Source: SIG588 sp045591985
Lineage (GTDB): Bacteria > Bacillota > Clostridia > Oscillospirales > Acutalibacteraceae
DNA length: 64,000 nucleotides
NCBI GenBank assembly: GCA_045591985.1
Contig: JAZNTV010000008.1
Location: 1-64,000 of the forward strand
Direction: 5' to 3'
Shown here: positions 26,782 to 35,887 of the stretch, piece by piece
Numbering within the stretch: position 1 is the stretch's first letter
Layout of the letters: the number at the start of each line of letters is the position of its first letter
Translations under genes and position numbers: made by a program
Notes under the pieces: generated by a model
The model's database searches: none
Told to the model about the DNA's origin: nothing
Seen by the model: only the letters and a program-made list of their open reading frames with translations

Positions 26782-26810
26782 AGTATACCACACTATTTTA
26801 AAAAACACAA
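26782..26810 (-). promoter_or_regulatory. Promoter of the coiled-coil gene
   Basis: TTGTGT (26805-26810), a 17-bp spacer and TATACT with a TGn extension (26782-26787) precede the ATG at 26741, with an AAGGAGAGG ribosome site. Confidence 0.65.
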
Positions 26811-26819
26811 GGAAAATTT

Positions 26820-27494
26820 TTAATCGTTTGTCACATCTCCGTTTCCCGACACCGGTATGGCCTCGCCGAGGTAGGTCGGTGCCGGTTGAAACAGGGCGGA
26901 AAAGTAGTCCTTCACCCGCGCGAGCACCTCGCGCACCTCCCGTTTTGTCTGACCGGAATACGTCTCGTAATCCGATGTGACCCCATATGCCTCCATTCCC
27001 AATTGCTCGGCGATATATAGTGCACGATACAAATGGTACTCTTGCGTGACCACCAGAATCTTTTTCGCCCCGAACACATCACGAGCACGGTATATACTCT
27101 CGTATGTGGAAAAACCCGCGTGATCCATAAACACATCGGAGGAAGCCACCCCCGCCTCTACGGCATACGTCTTCATCGCTTCCACTTCGTTATAGTCTTC
27201 GTGTCCGTGGTCGCCGCTCATCAACAGTTTCGGTGCCGCTCCGTCCTCATATAACGCCACACCGCGGCACAAACGATCGCGCAACATAGCACTGGGACTT
27301 CCGTCCTCGCGCACCAGACATCCAAGTACCACAATGCAATCCACCTCTTCAAGTGTCACCGCCTCTTCCGGTGTGAGAATACGCGCCCCTCCGACGGCTT
27401 TCACACGAGCATTGATACCGAATACGGCCACGGCCGTCACCACAATCGCACACGCCGTCACAGTCGCCAACACGCGCAAGACCTTTCCTTTCAT
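26820..27494 (-). CDS. SanA/YdcF-like (DUF218) membrane-anchored protein
   Basis: The 224-residue product has one N-terminal membrane anchor (residues 7-28) and a DUF218 domain: CIVVLGCLVREDGSPSAML, LLMSGDHGHEDYNEVEAMKTYAVEAG and VTQEYHLYRALYIAEQLG. E. coli SanA of this group affects envelope permeability and vancomycin sensitivity. It starts 15 bp after the ABC permease stop, with a GAGGAAGGAT site, so it belongs to the two-component/ABC operon that starts at 32593. That context suggests envelope stress defence. Confidence 0.82.
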   Translation of the reverse strand: MKGKVLRVLATVTACAIVVTAVAVFGINARVKAVGGARILTPEEAVTLEEVDCIVVLGCLVREDGSPSAMLRDRLCRGVALYEDGAAPKLLMSGDHGHEDYNEVEAMKTYAVEAGVASSDVFMDHAGFSTYESIYRARDVFGAKKILVVTQEYHLYRALYIAEQLGMEAYGVTSDYETYSGQTKREVREVLARVKDYFSALFQPAPTYLGEAIPVSGNGDVTND

Positions 27495-27509
27495 ATATCC
27501 TTCCTCATT

Positions 27510-30161
27510 TCACATATTCTCGTTGCGCAACGCGTCAATGGGGTTTTCACGGCGAATCTTTTGCATAGCGTATACCATGGTTACAAACACCACAAAAAAG
27601 ACACTGCACACCGCTACGACAACGGCACTCCACGGCATACGAAACGCCGTTTCATACCCTTCGTTAATGGCAAGATGAATCAGATAGGTGACCCCAAAAG
27701 AAGCGGGCAACCCCCACAAAAGCGCTTTGCCGCCGTATAAAAGACATTCGTAATTCATCATCCGACGGAATCCTTTTTGTGTCATCCCTACTGAACGCAA
27801 CATAGCCAGTTCGCGGCGTCGCAACGCCATATTGGTAGAGATGGTATTGAACACATTGGCTGCCGCGATCAACGAGATCAGCACAATAAACCCATAGGAA
27901 AACACGCGGATGATAAGAATGGTATTGCGATTGTTTTCCGCCTGCACGGCATAATCCTCCAAATACGTTTCCGAAAGACCGTTCTCTGCCAAAAAATTAC
28001 GAATCGCCGTACAGGCAGCCGCATGGTCCGTCGCTTTCATGATAATATGCGGCGTTGCTGCGCGAAGTCCTTGCGGAATCAACTGTTCTCTGGCACTGTA
28101 TGGATACAGCAACAACAGATCGGGGGTAGTATCCACAAAATACGGTTGCTCATACAACACAGCGCCGTACGGGGCCGAAACGGTCGTTGCCGCTTCGGAA
28201 TACGTCATTTCCAAAAATGCAGGCGGGTCTCCCGGTTTCATAAAGCGTACCATTCGTTGTCCGTTTTCGTCAAAATATGACTCCCAGGAGTGATATCCTT
28301 CGGGTTCCATTAAGAACTCTGCCGAAAACGCACCCTGTGTCTTTTCCAATACCCGCATACTCACGTAACGCTCTTCGGTACGATCGAAGGTCATATTGTT
28401 ATCGACCGCCACACCAAGCGGCGATTCGGCATCCATATACGTGGCGGGCGACAACCCGTTGGACTCTAAAAAAGCGCGATATTCCGTATCTTCCACAAAA
28501 TACGTGTAAACGATCACTTCATTGTCCGCCTTTGACGTGTAAAGGTTATTGGCTTTATACCTTTCGGTCAGCGACGAGGCATCGATGGTGCTCTCCATCA
28601 CCAGCCCATCCACATACACCGCCTCATTTACAAGAGAAATATCCCGCATGGCATCGGTCAACGCACCGATGGAAAGGGTGCTGTCCGCGTCGGGCTGATA
28701 ACGAATATCGAAACCAAAGGTCTCAAACCCACCTTCCACCGATGCGGTAAGATACGAGCAAAAAGAGGAAGCGGAAATAAACAGCACCACACTCATAAAC
28801 AGGCTGACCACCGTCGCACGGTACTTTTTGCGACTGCGCTGAAAGTATTTACTTGCCAAAACTCCCGGCAAGCCAAACAACTTTACAACAATCGACGACG
28901 TGTTGCGCCCTCGACGGCCGACCGTAACATCTCGATTTTGGCGAATCGCTTCCACGGCAGTCACTTTGGTGGCGCGTTTGGCGGGTATCCATGCCGAAAT
29001 CAACACCGTAAGCATCGCTACTACTATAGCCGTCACAACGGCGGCAAAGGAGATGTGCATCCGCATCGGCACCGCAAACCCCAGGGAACGGAATTTATTG
29101 CCGATCAAGGCCAGTGTTATTGCCATGCCGCCGATACCGCACCCGATACCGAGCGGAATACCCACCGTTGCCACCGCTATCGCCTCGAACAACACCATAC
29201 CTCGTAACTGCTTTCTGGTGGCACCGATGGAAGACAACAATCCGAATTGGCGGGTGCGCTCCGCTACCGAAATGGAAAAGGCATTGTAGATCAGCGACAC
29301 CGACCCGAACATAATCAGCAGGATCACAATGGTCGCCAAACTGTATAACACGGAAGAAAACGCGCTGTAGCGCGAAACGCCCGTATACATCAGCACATCG
29401 GAATTGACATCACCGGAGAATCCTGTCTCTTCAAAAAAGGCATATACCGTTTTGGGGTCACGCATTTTATAATACACGTCCCGCAAGGCGGCCTCGTTAC
29501 CGCTTGCCACCGTCAATACCGTATAGCCGGGAGCGGTATACTCCTCAAACGAGGGACGTTCGTAAAACCCTACCACCGTCACGGTACGCGTCTCGCCGCG
29601 GGGGATAAAGACCTCCCCCGCCGCGCCGTCCTCTTCCGCCACAAACGGAATACACTGTGTCAGGAAGACATTGTCGTATGCGCGGTCACCGAGAGCGAAC
29701 GAGAGAGACTCCCCCACCGCACAGCGCACCCCACCGTTGGATGCTATATGTGTGGGCAACAGCACTTCGTTTTCGTTTTGCGGCAATCGCCCCGCTGTGA
29801 GATGCACCGGCATACCTTCAAAAAAGCCATCCGACACGCCGGCCAAATACACATACGGTTTGTATGCGTTGACCCCGCCTTCCAACACAGCGTAACCGAT
29901 CTCTTCGCTCCAAACGGCACTTGCCAATTCTTCAGACTTTCGGAGTGTATTCCACTCCTCTGGCGTGATGCCGATCGCCGACGCATGCCAATCACCCTCG
30001 GAATATACGGCGTTATTGTAAGCAAACCGTTGCATACTTGAGGCGAAGGTGGTCACCGCACAGATCATAGCGGCCGACAGAACGATACCGATGATCGTCA
30101 CCACCGTACGCGTAGGATTCTTTTTCAGTGATTGCAGAGTCACTTTTTGAAATACCGTCAC
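27510..30161 (-). CDS. ABC transporter permease with two FtsX domains
   Basis: This 883-residue membrane protein has an N-terminal helix, a large extracytoplasmic region, a first FtsX core (SVAERTRQFGLLSSIGATRKQLR near residue 290), a second anchor near 455, another extracytoplasmic region and a second FtsX core (LRRRELAMLRSVGMTQKGFRR near 780). It pairs with the ATPase gene upstream, overlapping it as GTGA. Two-FtsX permeases next to an OmpR-type two-component system commonly export or sense cell-wall-active peptides; the substrate here is unknown. Confidence 0.88.
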   Translation of the reverse strand: MTVFQKVTLQSLKKNPTRTVVTIIGIVLSAAMICAVTTFASSMQRFAYNNAVYSEGDWHASAIGITPEEWNTLRKSEELASAVWSEEIGYAVLEGGVNAYKPYVYLAGVSDGFFEGMPVHLTAGRLPQNENEVLLPTHIASNGGVRCAVGESLSFALGDRAYDNVFLTQCIPFVAEEDGAAGEVFIPRGETRTVTVVGFYERPSFEEYTAPGYTVLTVASGNEAALRDVYYKMRDPKTVYAFFEETGFSGDVNSDVLMYTGVSRYSAFSSVLYSLATIVILLIMFGSVSLIYNAFSISVAERTRQFGLLSSIGATRKQLRGMVLFEAIAVATVGIPLGIGCGIGGMAITLALIGNKFRSLGFAVPMRMHISFAAVVTAIVVAMLTVLISAWIPAKRATKVTAVEAIRQNRDVTVGRRGRNTSSIVVKLFGLPGVLASKYFQRSRKKYRATVVSLFMSVVLFISASSFCSYLTASVEGGFETFGFDIRYQPDADSTLSIGALTDAMRDISLVNEAVYVDGLVMESTIDASSLTERYKANNLYTSKADNEVIVYTYFVEDTEYRAFLESNGLSPATYMDAESPLGVAVDNNMTFDRTEERYVSMRVLEKTQGAFSAEFLMEPEGYHSWESYFDENGQRMVRFMKPGDPPAFLEMTYSEAATTVSAPYGAVLYEQPYFVDTTPDLLLLYPYSAREQLIPQGLRAATPHIIMKATDHAAACTAIRNFLAENGLSETYLEDYAVQAENNRNTILIIRVFSYGFIVLISLIAAANVFNTISTNMALRRRELAMLRSVGMTQKGFRRMMNYECLLYGGKALLWGLPASFGVTYLIHLAINEGYETAFRMPWSAVVVAVCSVFFVVFVTMVYAMQKIRRENPIDALRNENM

Positions 30162-30841
30162 GGGCGGATCACCTCATCCCGTGTGATACGTCCATCTTCG
30201 ATCGCCAGAATACGATCCGCCATCAACGCAATGCTTTCGTCGTGGGTAATGACGATCAATGTTTGACGATATTTTTGATTGGATGCCCGCAACAGTTCCA
30301 CGATCTCACGGCTGTTTTGCGAATCCAAGTTGCCTGTCGGCTCATCCGCCAGTACCACAGCCGGCGCGTTGATCAGCGCGCGTCCGATGGATACACGCTG
30401 TTGCTGTCCGCCCGAAAGTTCGTTGGGCAAATGAGACTCGCGCCCGTTTAATTTCAAGGTGGCAAGCAATTCCGCCAGGCGTTCGTGATTGACCTCTCGC
30501 CCATCCATCAACACCGGCAACGTAATGTTTTCGGTCACATTCAGCACGGGGATCAGGTTATAGAACTGATAGATCAAACCCACTTGACGGCGCCGAAAGA
30601 TCGCAAGCTGTTCTTCGTTTTGTGCATACACATCGCAACCGTCTACCAACACGTTGCCGGATGTAGGACGATCCACACCGCCCAAAATGTGTAACAACGT
30701 GGACTTTCCCGACCCCGACGGGCCGATGATGGCAACAAATTGTCCTTTTTCCACCGAAAAGGATACGTCATCCAAGGCTTTCACTTGGTTTTCACCTTTG
30801 CCGTAAATTTTAGAAAGGTGTTCTACGCGTAAGATCTCCAT
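30158..30841 (-). CDS. ABC transporter ATP-binding protein
   Basis: The 227-residue ATPase energises the two-FtsX permease downstream. It has Walker A IGPSGSGKSTLLHILGG, signature ELSGGQQQRVSIGRAL, Walker B VVLADEPTGNLD and the switch histidine in VITHDES. It is of the LolD/MacB/BceA subclass. The 82-bp gap upstream, after the histidine kinase gene, holds 11-bp repeats that may bind the response regulator, so the transporter genes may also have their own regulated promoter. Confidence 0.92.
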   Translation of the reverse strand: MEILRVEHLSKIYGKGENQVKALDDVSFSVEKGQFVAIIGPSGSGKSTLLHILGGVDRPTSGNVLVDGCDVYAQNEEQLAIFRRRQVGLIYQFYNLIPVLNVTENITLPVLMDGREVNHERLAELLATLKLNGRESHLPNELSGGQQQRVSIGRALINAPAVVLADEPTGNLDSQNSREIVELLRASNQKYRQTLIVITHDESIALMADRILAIEDGRITRDEVIRP

Positions 30842-30884
30842 CGTGTACCTCCTTCACTTGTTAAAGGTAGCGTACCACAAGAAG

Positions 30885-30925
30885 ATGACACTTCCGTGAC
30901 AAAAAAGTGACAAAAACGTCACTTT
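30885..30925 (-). promoter_or_regulatory. Candidate response-regulator operator upstream of the ABC genes
   Basis: Three units 11 bp apart share (A/G)TGACA: ATGACACTTCC (30885), GTGACAAAAAA (30896) and GTGACAAAAAC (30907). Tandem direct repeats of 10-11 bp are the usual target of OmpR-type regulators, one of which is encoded in the same operon. AAAGTGAC/GTCACTTT at 30904-30925 can also form a weak hairpin at the end of the kinase gene. Confidence 0.5.
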
Positions 30926-31925
30926 AAACTACGCTTTTATAAAACCGCATGGTGAATATCGCACCGTCGGCGCCGTTTTCCGCTGTCAGTGTGCCGCTTT
31001 GCGCGGTGACAATGCGGCGCGCAAGTGCCAACCCTACACCAAAACTTTGGTCGCCGGCATTCTTGCCTTTGTAAAAACGATCAAAAATATGCGGCATATC
31101 GGCAGGATCGATACCGCCGCCGCTGTCACACACCCGTATTTCGGCATATAACGCATTTTCACACCCCGTAACCATGATCCTACCGCCGCAGGGCGTATGC
31201 TCCGTACAGTTTTTCACAATGTTCAACAACGCCTCGCCCGTCCACGCAACATCGCCGAAAAACTCCCCCTCTGCTTCCACCGTCACAGTCTGACAGCGCA
31301 ACTCAGCGGTAACAGCCAGTGGTGCAATAGCACGGTGTATAAGTGTGTAAAGGGGAACGGCCTCACACTGAAACTTCACCGTTCCCGCCTCTAAGCGCGA
31401 CATTTTCAAAAGCGACGTGATCAACCAGTCCATGCGCGTCAGCAACGAAAGCAATTCGCGGGTCAATTGGGTGCGACGTTCGTCGTCCTTCTCCTCGCAA
31501 AGCAGCTGCACCAACAAATTGACAGCCGTAAGCGGGGTACGTATTTGATGGGAAATATCCGCAATTGCGTCCGCCAGTTGCACTTTATCGTTTTGCAGCA
31601 GCTGTTGTTGTTCGCGCAAACGCACCGTCATCTTCTGCAATTCGCTTTGCAACACACCAAGCTCTCCTTCGCTATATCCGGCAAGCGAAAGTGTCGCTTC
31701 GGCACCGTGTAATACACGATCGATCTCCTCCGAAAGTGCCGCTATCCGTCGGTATCGATGTAAAGTTGTAACACTATACAGAAGAGCAAACACGATCGAC
31801 AGCAACAAAACGAACCATCCAAACGGAGGATGCCAGAAAAATGCCGCCGCCGTAAAGCCGCCGCACAACAGAATAAGCCACAGCATGGTATTTCGTATTT
31901 CCCGGTTTCGTAACAAGCGTATCAT
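30924..31925 (-). CDS. Sensor histidine kinase
   Basis: This 333-residue kinase has two membrane helices (about residues 14-30 and 37-53) with only a few residues between them, so it lacks an extracellular sensor domain and may sense within the membrane or through the neighbouring transporter. The H-box is DISHQIRTPLT with His126. The ATPase domain has N-box LLNIVKNCTEH, G1 VCDSGGGIDP and the F/G2 region FDRFYKGKNAGDQSFGVGLALA. It overlaps the response regulator gene as ATGA. Confidence 0.92.
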   Translation of the reverse strand: MIRLLRNREIRNTMLWLILLCGGFTAAAFFWHPPFGWFVLLLSIVFALLYSVTTLHRYRRIAALSEEIDRVLHGAEATLSLAGYSEGELGVLQSELQKMTVRLREQQQLLQNDKVQLADAIADISHQIRTPLTAVNLLVQLLCEEKDDERRTQLTRELLSLLTRMDWLITSLLKMSRLEAGTVKFQCEAVPLYTLIHRAIAPLAVTAELRCQTVTVEAEGEFFGDVAWTGEALLNIVKNCTEHTPCGGRIMVTGCENALYAEIRVCDSGGGIDPADMPHIFDRFYKGKNAGDQSFGVGLALARRIVTAQSGTLTAENGADGAIFTMRFYKSVV

Positions 31926-32593
31926 ATATCCACCTTATATCCGAGACCGCGCACCGTTTTAATAAGCGTCGGTGCTTGCGGATCGTCTTCGATCTTTTCA
32001 CGCAAACGTTTGATGTATACGGTCAATGTATTATCATTCACAAACTCGCCTGCCGCATCCCACAGGGCATCCAGCAATTGGGTGCGAGAAAGCAAGCGAC
32101 CGCGATTGTTCAAAAACACCAGCAGCAAGCGGTATTCAAGCGCCGAAAGATACAGGTCGTGCCCGTCTTTTGTTGCCGTCCCCTTCACGGTATCTACCGT
32201 TACGCCGCCAAGGCGCACCACTCCGCCGCCGCTTTTTGTGAGACGCAATATGTTCTTGATGCGACTGACCAGTTCACGCGGCCGAAAAGGTTTCGCAATA
32301 TAATCATCCGCCCCCAGTTCGAACCCCGTGACTGTGGAAAACTCATCGTCCGAAGCGGTGAGAAAGATGACCGGCAGACCGTAATCGGACTTGATGGCAC
32401 GACACACCGCAAACCCGTTACCATCCGTCAACGATACATCCAGTAACACAAGATCAAACGTCGTTTGGGCAAGTGCGGCCAGCGCTTCGCTTTGTCCCGC
32501 GGCACTGCGCACACGAAACCCTTCTCCCGCCAAAAATGTCGACAGATGGGAAACAATGCTTTTATCGTCTTCCACCAACAAAATGGTCATCAT
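31922..32593 (-). CDS. OmpR-family response regulator
   Basis: The 223-residue regulator has a receiver domain with acidic pocket VEDDKS, phosphoacceptor Asp52 in LVLLDVSLTDG and Lys in YIAKPF, and a C-terminal winged helix (DALWDAAGEFVNDNTLTVYIKRLREKI). It is phosphorylated by the adjacent kinase and probably controls the ABC genes downstream. An extended -10 TGCTATACT is at 32614-32622. Two ATGs in tandem could start translation; the second (32590) has slightly better spacing from AAAGGA. Confidence 0.93.
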   Translation of the reverse strand: MMTILLVEDDKSIVSHLSTFLAGEGFRVRSAAGQSEALAALAQTTFDLVLLDVSLTDGNGFAVCRAIKSDYGLPVIFLTASDDEFSTVTGFELGADDYIAKPFRPRELVSRIKNILRLTKSGGGVVRLGGVTVDTVKGTATKDGHDLYLSALEYRLLLVFLNNRGRLLSRTQLLDALWDAAGEFVNDNTLTVYIKRLREKIEDDPQAPTLIKTVRGLGYKVDI

Positions 32594-32709
32594 ATCCTTT
32601 CACCTCGCGTTCAGTATAGCATACACCACACAAAAAATCCACCACAAATTATGAATAGAACCATACCGTGCGGACATACTGAAACAAACCAAACAAAGGA
32701 GCGAGCAGC

Positions 32710-33126
32710 ATGACCTTTACGCCAAAAGAGACCACCCTGTTGAAAGATCTGAAATCCCAAGAAGAACTCTGTATCGAAAAGTACGGCAAATACGCCGCCG
32801 ACGCCTGTGACGGTGAACTGAAAAACCTGTTCACCACCATCCGTGCGACCGAGCAACAACACCTGTCCACCGTAAACGGGTATCTCGGCGAGACCTCCCC
32901 CGCCGCGACGGCACCGCTTCCGACCTCTAACGAGTGCGGCAACCAAGATAAATTCCTGTGCCAGGACGCTTTGTCGATGGAAAAACACGTTTCTTCGGTC
33001 TACGACGTATGTATTTTCGAATTCAGCGATACGGCCGTTCGCCAAAAATTGAACCAGATCCAGGCAGACGAGCAAAAACACGGCGAAATGATCTATCAGT
33101 ATATGTCGAAACACGGTATGTATTAA
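32710..33126 (+). CDS. CotF-family spore coat-like protein
   Basis: The 138-residue protein matches the spore coat protein F family, a ferritin-like helical bundle. Features are the opening ETTLLKDLKSQEELCIEKYGKYA, then IRATEQQHL, and QIQADEQKHGEMIYQYM at the end, giving repeated helix-borne Glu/His residues. Several cysteines (positions about 19, 36, 79, 87) could cross-link. It has AAGGAG before the ATG and its own terminator. A coat role is inferred from family; some members are not coat-located. Confidence 0.8.
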   Translation: MTFTPKETTLLKDLKSQEELCIEKYGKYAADACDGELKNLFTTIRATEQQHLSTVNGYLGETSPAATAPLPTSNECGNQDKFLCQDALSMEKHVSSVYDVCIFEFSDTAVRQKLNQIQADEQKHGEMIYQYMSKHGMY

Positions 33127-33129
33127 GTT

Positions 33130-33160
33130 AAAAAGGACGGAGAGACTCTCCGTCCTTTTT
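33130..33160. terminator. Bidirectional terminator after the cotF-like gene
   Basis: A perfect 14-bp stem AAAAAGGACGGAGA with a GAC loop, flanked by T runs in both directions; it also serves the convergent chimeric gene. Confidence 0.85.
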
Positions 33161-34178
33161 AAAATGTGCAGGCATCAACGCCGATTCGGCGCATCCCCTC
33201 GACCACGCGGGCCAGTTCCTCTGCCGTCGGCGGGACAATGCGGGAGAGCGTATATTCCCTTCCCAAGGCCTTGTATTTGCCTTCGGCATACCCGTGATAC
33301 GGTAATACCCGCAGTGCGGTAACGTGTTTCAGTTCCTTTACAAACGTCGCCACCGCCGCCCATTCGCCGCCGTTCAACGTCGGCACATACGGATACCTCA
33401 CCTCGAACGGAATACCCAACGTGTCGATATAGCGAATATTTTCCAGTATCCTTTCGATCGGGCCGAGAGAACGCGCCCGTTCGGGGCCGATCTCTTCAAA
33501 ATATACGTACAATACCGACAACATCATGACTTCGTACAACGTTTCGGGAGCACGCTCGGTGAGCGCTTGGATACACGCGGAAAAATGCGGTATATCGAAC
33601 GTCAGCGAATAGGTATACACTCTTTCCAGAAAGCGAAGAATGGCGCGGTAACAGCAAATAACCGCATCCAAATAGAGTGCTTTCTCCTCCTCTCCAACCG
33701 ACAGCGCAGCTTTCGACCGTTCCGCCTCTCTGAGAATGCCGACAAAACCGTTCTCCAGAATATACCCCCAATTCGGCACGGTATGCCAGTAATCCGTGAG
33801 CGCGTAACCCATACCGTTCGCACCGCCTGCCTGCATACGGCGATGCTCTGCGGGATAATACCGTCCTAACACCTTTTCGCGTTGCGGCTCAAACACAAAG
33901 CGTTGAAAAATGTCGGTCGTGGCAAAACCGGTATAGTTTACCCCGATGTTGAATTTCAGCGCAAACGGCGTGTGCGGATTGATCTGCAATTGCACGTGAT
34001 CAAGCACGTATGCATACATCTCCGCCAACGCGGTCGGACGCGGACGGCCGCCCGATGCCGCTTGCATTACCGTTAAGTCGGCGGTAAGCTCTTCTGCCGT
34101 GCGTCCCGTCGCAGCATCCCATACCGCCTCTTCGAATTCGTGTTCGATATACGGGCGATTTTCCTTGAACGTTGCCAT
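33159..34178 (-). pseudogene. Chimera: glycyl-radical-enzyme N-terminus fused to activase C-terminus
   Basis: Residues 1 to about 242 resemble the N-terminal third of a PFL-superfamily enzyme (FALKFNIGVNY, MQAGGANGMGYALTDYW, APETLYEVMMLSVLYVYFEEIG). From about residue 245, ENIRYIDTLGIPFEVRYPYVPTLN onward matches the C-terminus of glycyl-radical activases; the activase at 21781 has ENYRTLAQSGVPFITRIPLIPTVN at the equivalent place. The junction near 33440-33460 lies in IERILENIR. Active-site Cys, radical Gly and the SAM Fe-S motif are all lost. The most likely origin is a deletion joining neighbouring enzyme and activase genes, leaving an open but functionless frame of 339 codons. A divergent AraC gene remains. 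Confidence 0.75.
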
Positions 34179-34262
34179 ATTCCTTCACCTCGCTTTTACT
34201 ATACCACAGGTAACAGCGCAAAAACATACACACAATCCGCAAAAGAATGCACAAAACCGTCA

Positions 34263-34291
34263 TTGACACCGCGCCAAAACTCTGCTACAGT
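34263..34291 (+). promoter_or_regulatory. Promoter of the araC-family gene at 34312
   Basis: TTGACA (34263-34268), 17-bp spacer, TACAGT (34286-34291), 20 bp before the start codon. On the opposite strand an extended -10 TGGTATAGT around 34198-34206 probably served the chimeric gene. Confidence 0.55.
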
Positions 34292-34311
34292 ATAAGGGGA
34301 GTGATGAGAAA

Positions 34312-35082
34312 ATGAAGGATCTGGATATTCGTCGCATCGTAAACGTATTTCACCAGCAAACCAACCGTTGGGAGCGTATAACGGCACGTACACGCACGTA
34401 CGAGGCCATCGTTCTATTCTGCGAAGGTGAGATTGAATATTACTTTCCTGACCGCACCGTTACTGCACGGGCGGGTGATCTTTTGTTTCTCCCCGGCAAC
34501 CTTCCGTATGCGGGACAAAAAAAGTCGCCGTCCGTCACCTTTTACGTGGTGGATTTTGAATGCCGCTCCCCTGCGGAATTCGAACGGTTCGGTGCGCCGC
34601 AGGCGGTTGCTGTCCCGCAGTTCGAGCGTGTTTGCTCACAGTTTTCCCAAATGCTGGACGTTTGGGAGCTGCAGCCCGTGCAAAACGCGCTGCTGTTAAA
34701 ATCGTTTCTCTACTCCCTGCTGTGCATCCCGTTCGAGAATGCTCTGCCGCCGAAAACGGTCACGACTACCGATCGCATCCTCACCTATATCACCGAGAAC
34801 CTGCACGATTCCGCCATGACCGTGACGGAGCTTTGCCGCCGTTTTTACATTTCGGAATCCCAGTTGCGCCGCAACCTTCACAAGGCTACGGGACTGAATC
34901 CCAACGAATATCTGTTGCTGTTGCGTTTGAATCAGGCGAAAAACGAACTAAGCTACTCCCGAAAAACCATTAAGCAAATCGCAGAAGAATGCGGCTTCTC
35001 CTCCCCTTACTATTTCACGCGGCGGTTCACCTCCCATTTTGGTTTATCACCGACCGCATGGCGCAAAATACACAAAGAATAG
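34312..35082 (+). CDS. AraC-family regulator (partner of the lost glycyl-radical enzyme operon)
   Basis: The 256-residue protein has an N-terminal cupin (EGEIEYYFPDRTVTARAGDLLFLPGNLPY) and C-terminal AraC HTH pair (MTVTELCRRFYISESQLRRNLHKATG; IAEECGFSSPYYFTRRFTSHFGLSP). It is divergent from the chimeric gene, the same arrangement as araC/activase at 21 kb, so it probably once regulated a full glycyl-radical enzyme operon. Its current target is unclear. Confidence 0.87.
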   Translation: MKDLDIRRIVNVFHQQTNRWERITARTRTYEAIVLFCEGEIEYYFPDRTVTARAGDLLFLPGNLPYAGQKKSPSVTFYVVDFECRSPAEFERFGAPQAVAVPQFERVCSQFSQMLDVWELQPVQNALLLKSFLYSLLCIPFENALPPKTVTTTDRILTYITENLHDSAMTVTELCRRFYISESQLRRNLHKATGLNPNEYLLLLRLNQAKNELSYSRKTIKQIAEECGFSSPYYFTRRFTSHFGLSPTAWRKIHKE

Positions 35083-35179
35083 CATTTGGTTATCCCGCGT
35101 GTGGTGCCCGCTCCCGCCGTTTTGTGACCGAGCACCAAAAGACGGCGTACGTCGCACCGTTCTCATATCAACGCTGTAA

Positions 35180-35252
35180 CCCTGGCCCCCTTGCCTAAAG
35201 GGGCTGACTTTTTCGAAGAGCGAAGTGAGGAGAAAAAGGCTGGGGGATTTTC
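35180..35252. repeat. Palindromic intergenic repeat
   Basis: The stretch holds nested inverted segments: CCCCCTT/AAAGGGG near 35186-35202 and CTTTTTC/GAAAAAG at 35208-35238, followed by GCTGGGGGATTTT. A related pattern (CCCCTTTGGGGAGAG ... GAGAGGGGAAAAT) occurs at 56985-57042. Such elements are dispersed in Clostridia genomes in my recollection; this window alone cannot define copy number. Confidence 0.5.
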
Positions 35253-35281
35253 ACGACCGACCGCAAAGCCACGGCATCACC

Positions 35282-35369
35282 GTAGGGGACGGCGATTTTC
35301 GACGTCCCGTTTTACACCCACCCGCGGCACATACAACATTCCGCGGGCGGCAGATTGCCGCCCCTACCG
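35282..35369. repeat. Inverted pair of GTAGGGG-type palindromic units
   Basis: GTAGGGGACGGCGATTTTCG and on (35282-35309) and, inverted, the unit ending GCCGCCCCTAC (35341-35367) share the pattern GTAGGGG-CGGC-AAT-GCCGCCCG. Each unit is itself palindromic. Confidence 0.5.
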
Positions 35370-35413
35370 CCCGTTGTGCATACCGTTTCACAAACCCATC
35401 ACAAAACAGCAAA

Positions 35414-35443
35414 CAAGGGTACACGATTGCTCGTGTACCCTTG
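35414..35443 (-). terminator. Hairpin, probable terminator
   Basis: Perfect 13-bp stem CAAGGGTACACGA with a TTGC loop, inside the degenerate secreted-protein frame; it probably marks the original gene's end. Confidence 0.6.
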
Positions 35444-35824
35444 CCCTTTAGATTATGCTGTTGGCAATAAGGAACGCAGGCGTTAAAGTCCGCAAACTCC
35501 ACGTTGAAGCGTTCACCCTTCGCGTAATTCAGCGTCATCCCCTCTTCGCTGTAGTAAATCGTCCACTCGTCAGCGAACTCACTCGTCCCGCTCGCCGCAC
35601 CGACCGTGAAGGTCAATCCGGACAAGCACGAGAACAGCATAACTACCACGCAAAGAACAGACAATACGCGTTTCGTCATTCTCTTCATACAAACCTCTCC
35701 CATTCGAGTTAATGTTATATTTATTATATCGCACGGAGGCAAAGCGCAACAAGACAAAAAAACGCGTCTTTTTTACGGATTTTTTAGTTTCAAGCGTGGT
35801 TACCATCGTTTTTCACGCCAATCA

Positions 35825-35857
35825 TACAAAAAAAGAACCGCAAGCATACGGTTCTTT
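35825..35857 (-). terminator. Terminator of the aldolase operon
   Basis: AAAGAACCG / CGGTTCTTT with an 8-nt loop, then T7 on the minus strand, 31 bp after the aldolase stop. Confidence 0.75.
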
Positions 35858-35887
35858 CTGTTGAGTGGTATTAACAAGGTGTTTCGT

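Larger units (their letters stand above)
35251..35688 (-). pseudogene. Truncated secreted protein running into repeat DNA
   Basis: From an ATG at 35688 the frame encodes a clear signal peptide (RVLSVLCVVVMLFSCLSGLTFTVGAASG) and then about 45 residues of mature protein (FADEWTIYYSEEGMTLNYAKGE). From about 35443 downwards the frame passes through a terminator hairpin and dispersed repeats and ends with a basic, unstructured tail. The 5' part thus looks like the remnant of a larger secreted protein. I do not recognise the family. An alternative frame (ending in LIANSII) stops just before the hairpin. Confidence 0.5.
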
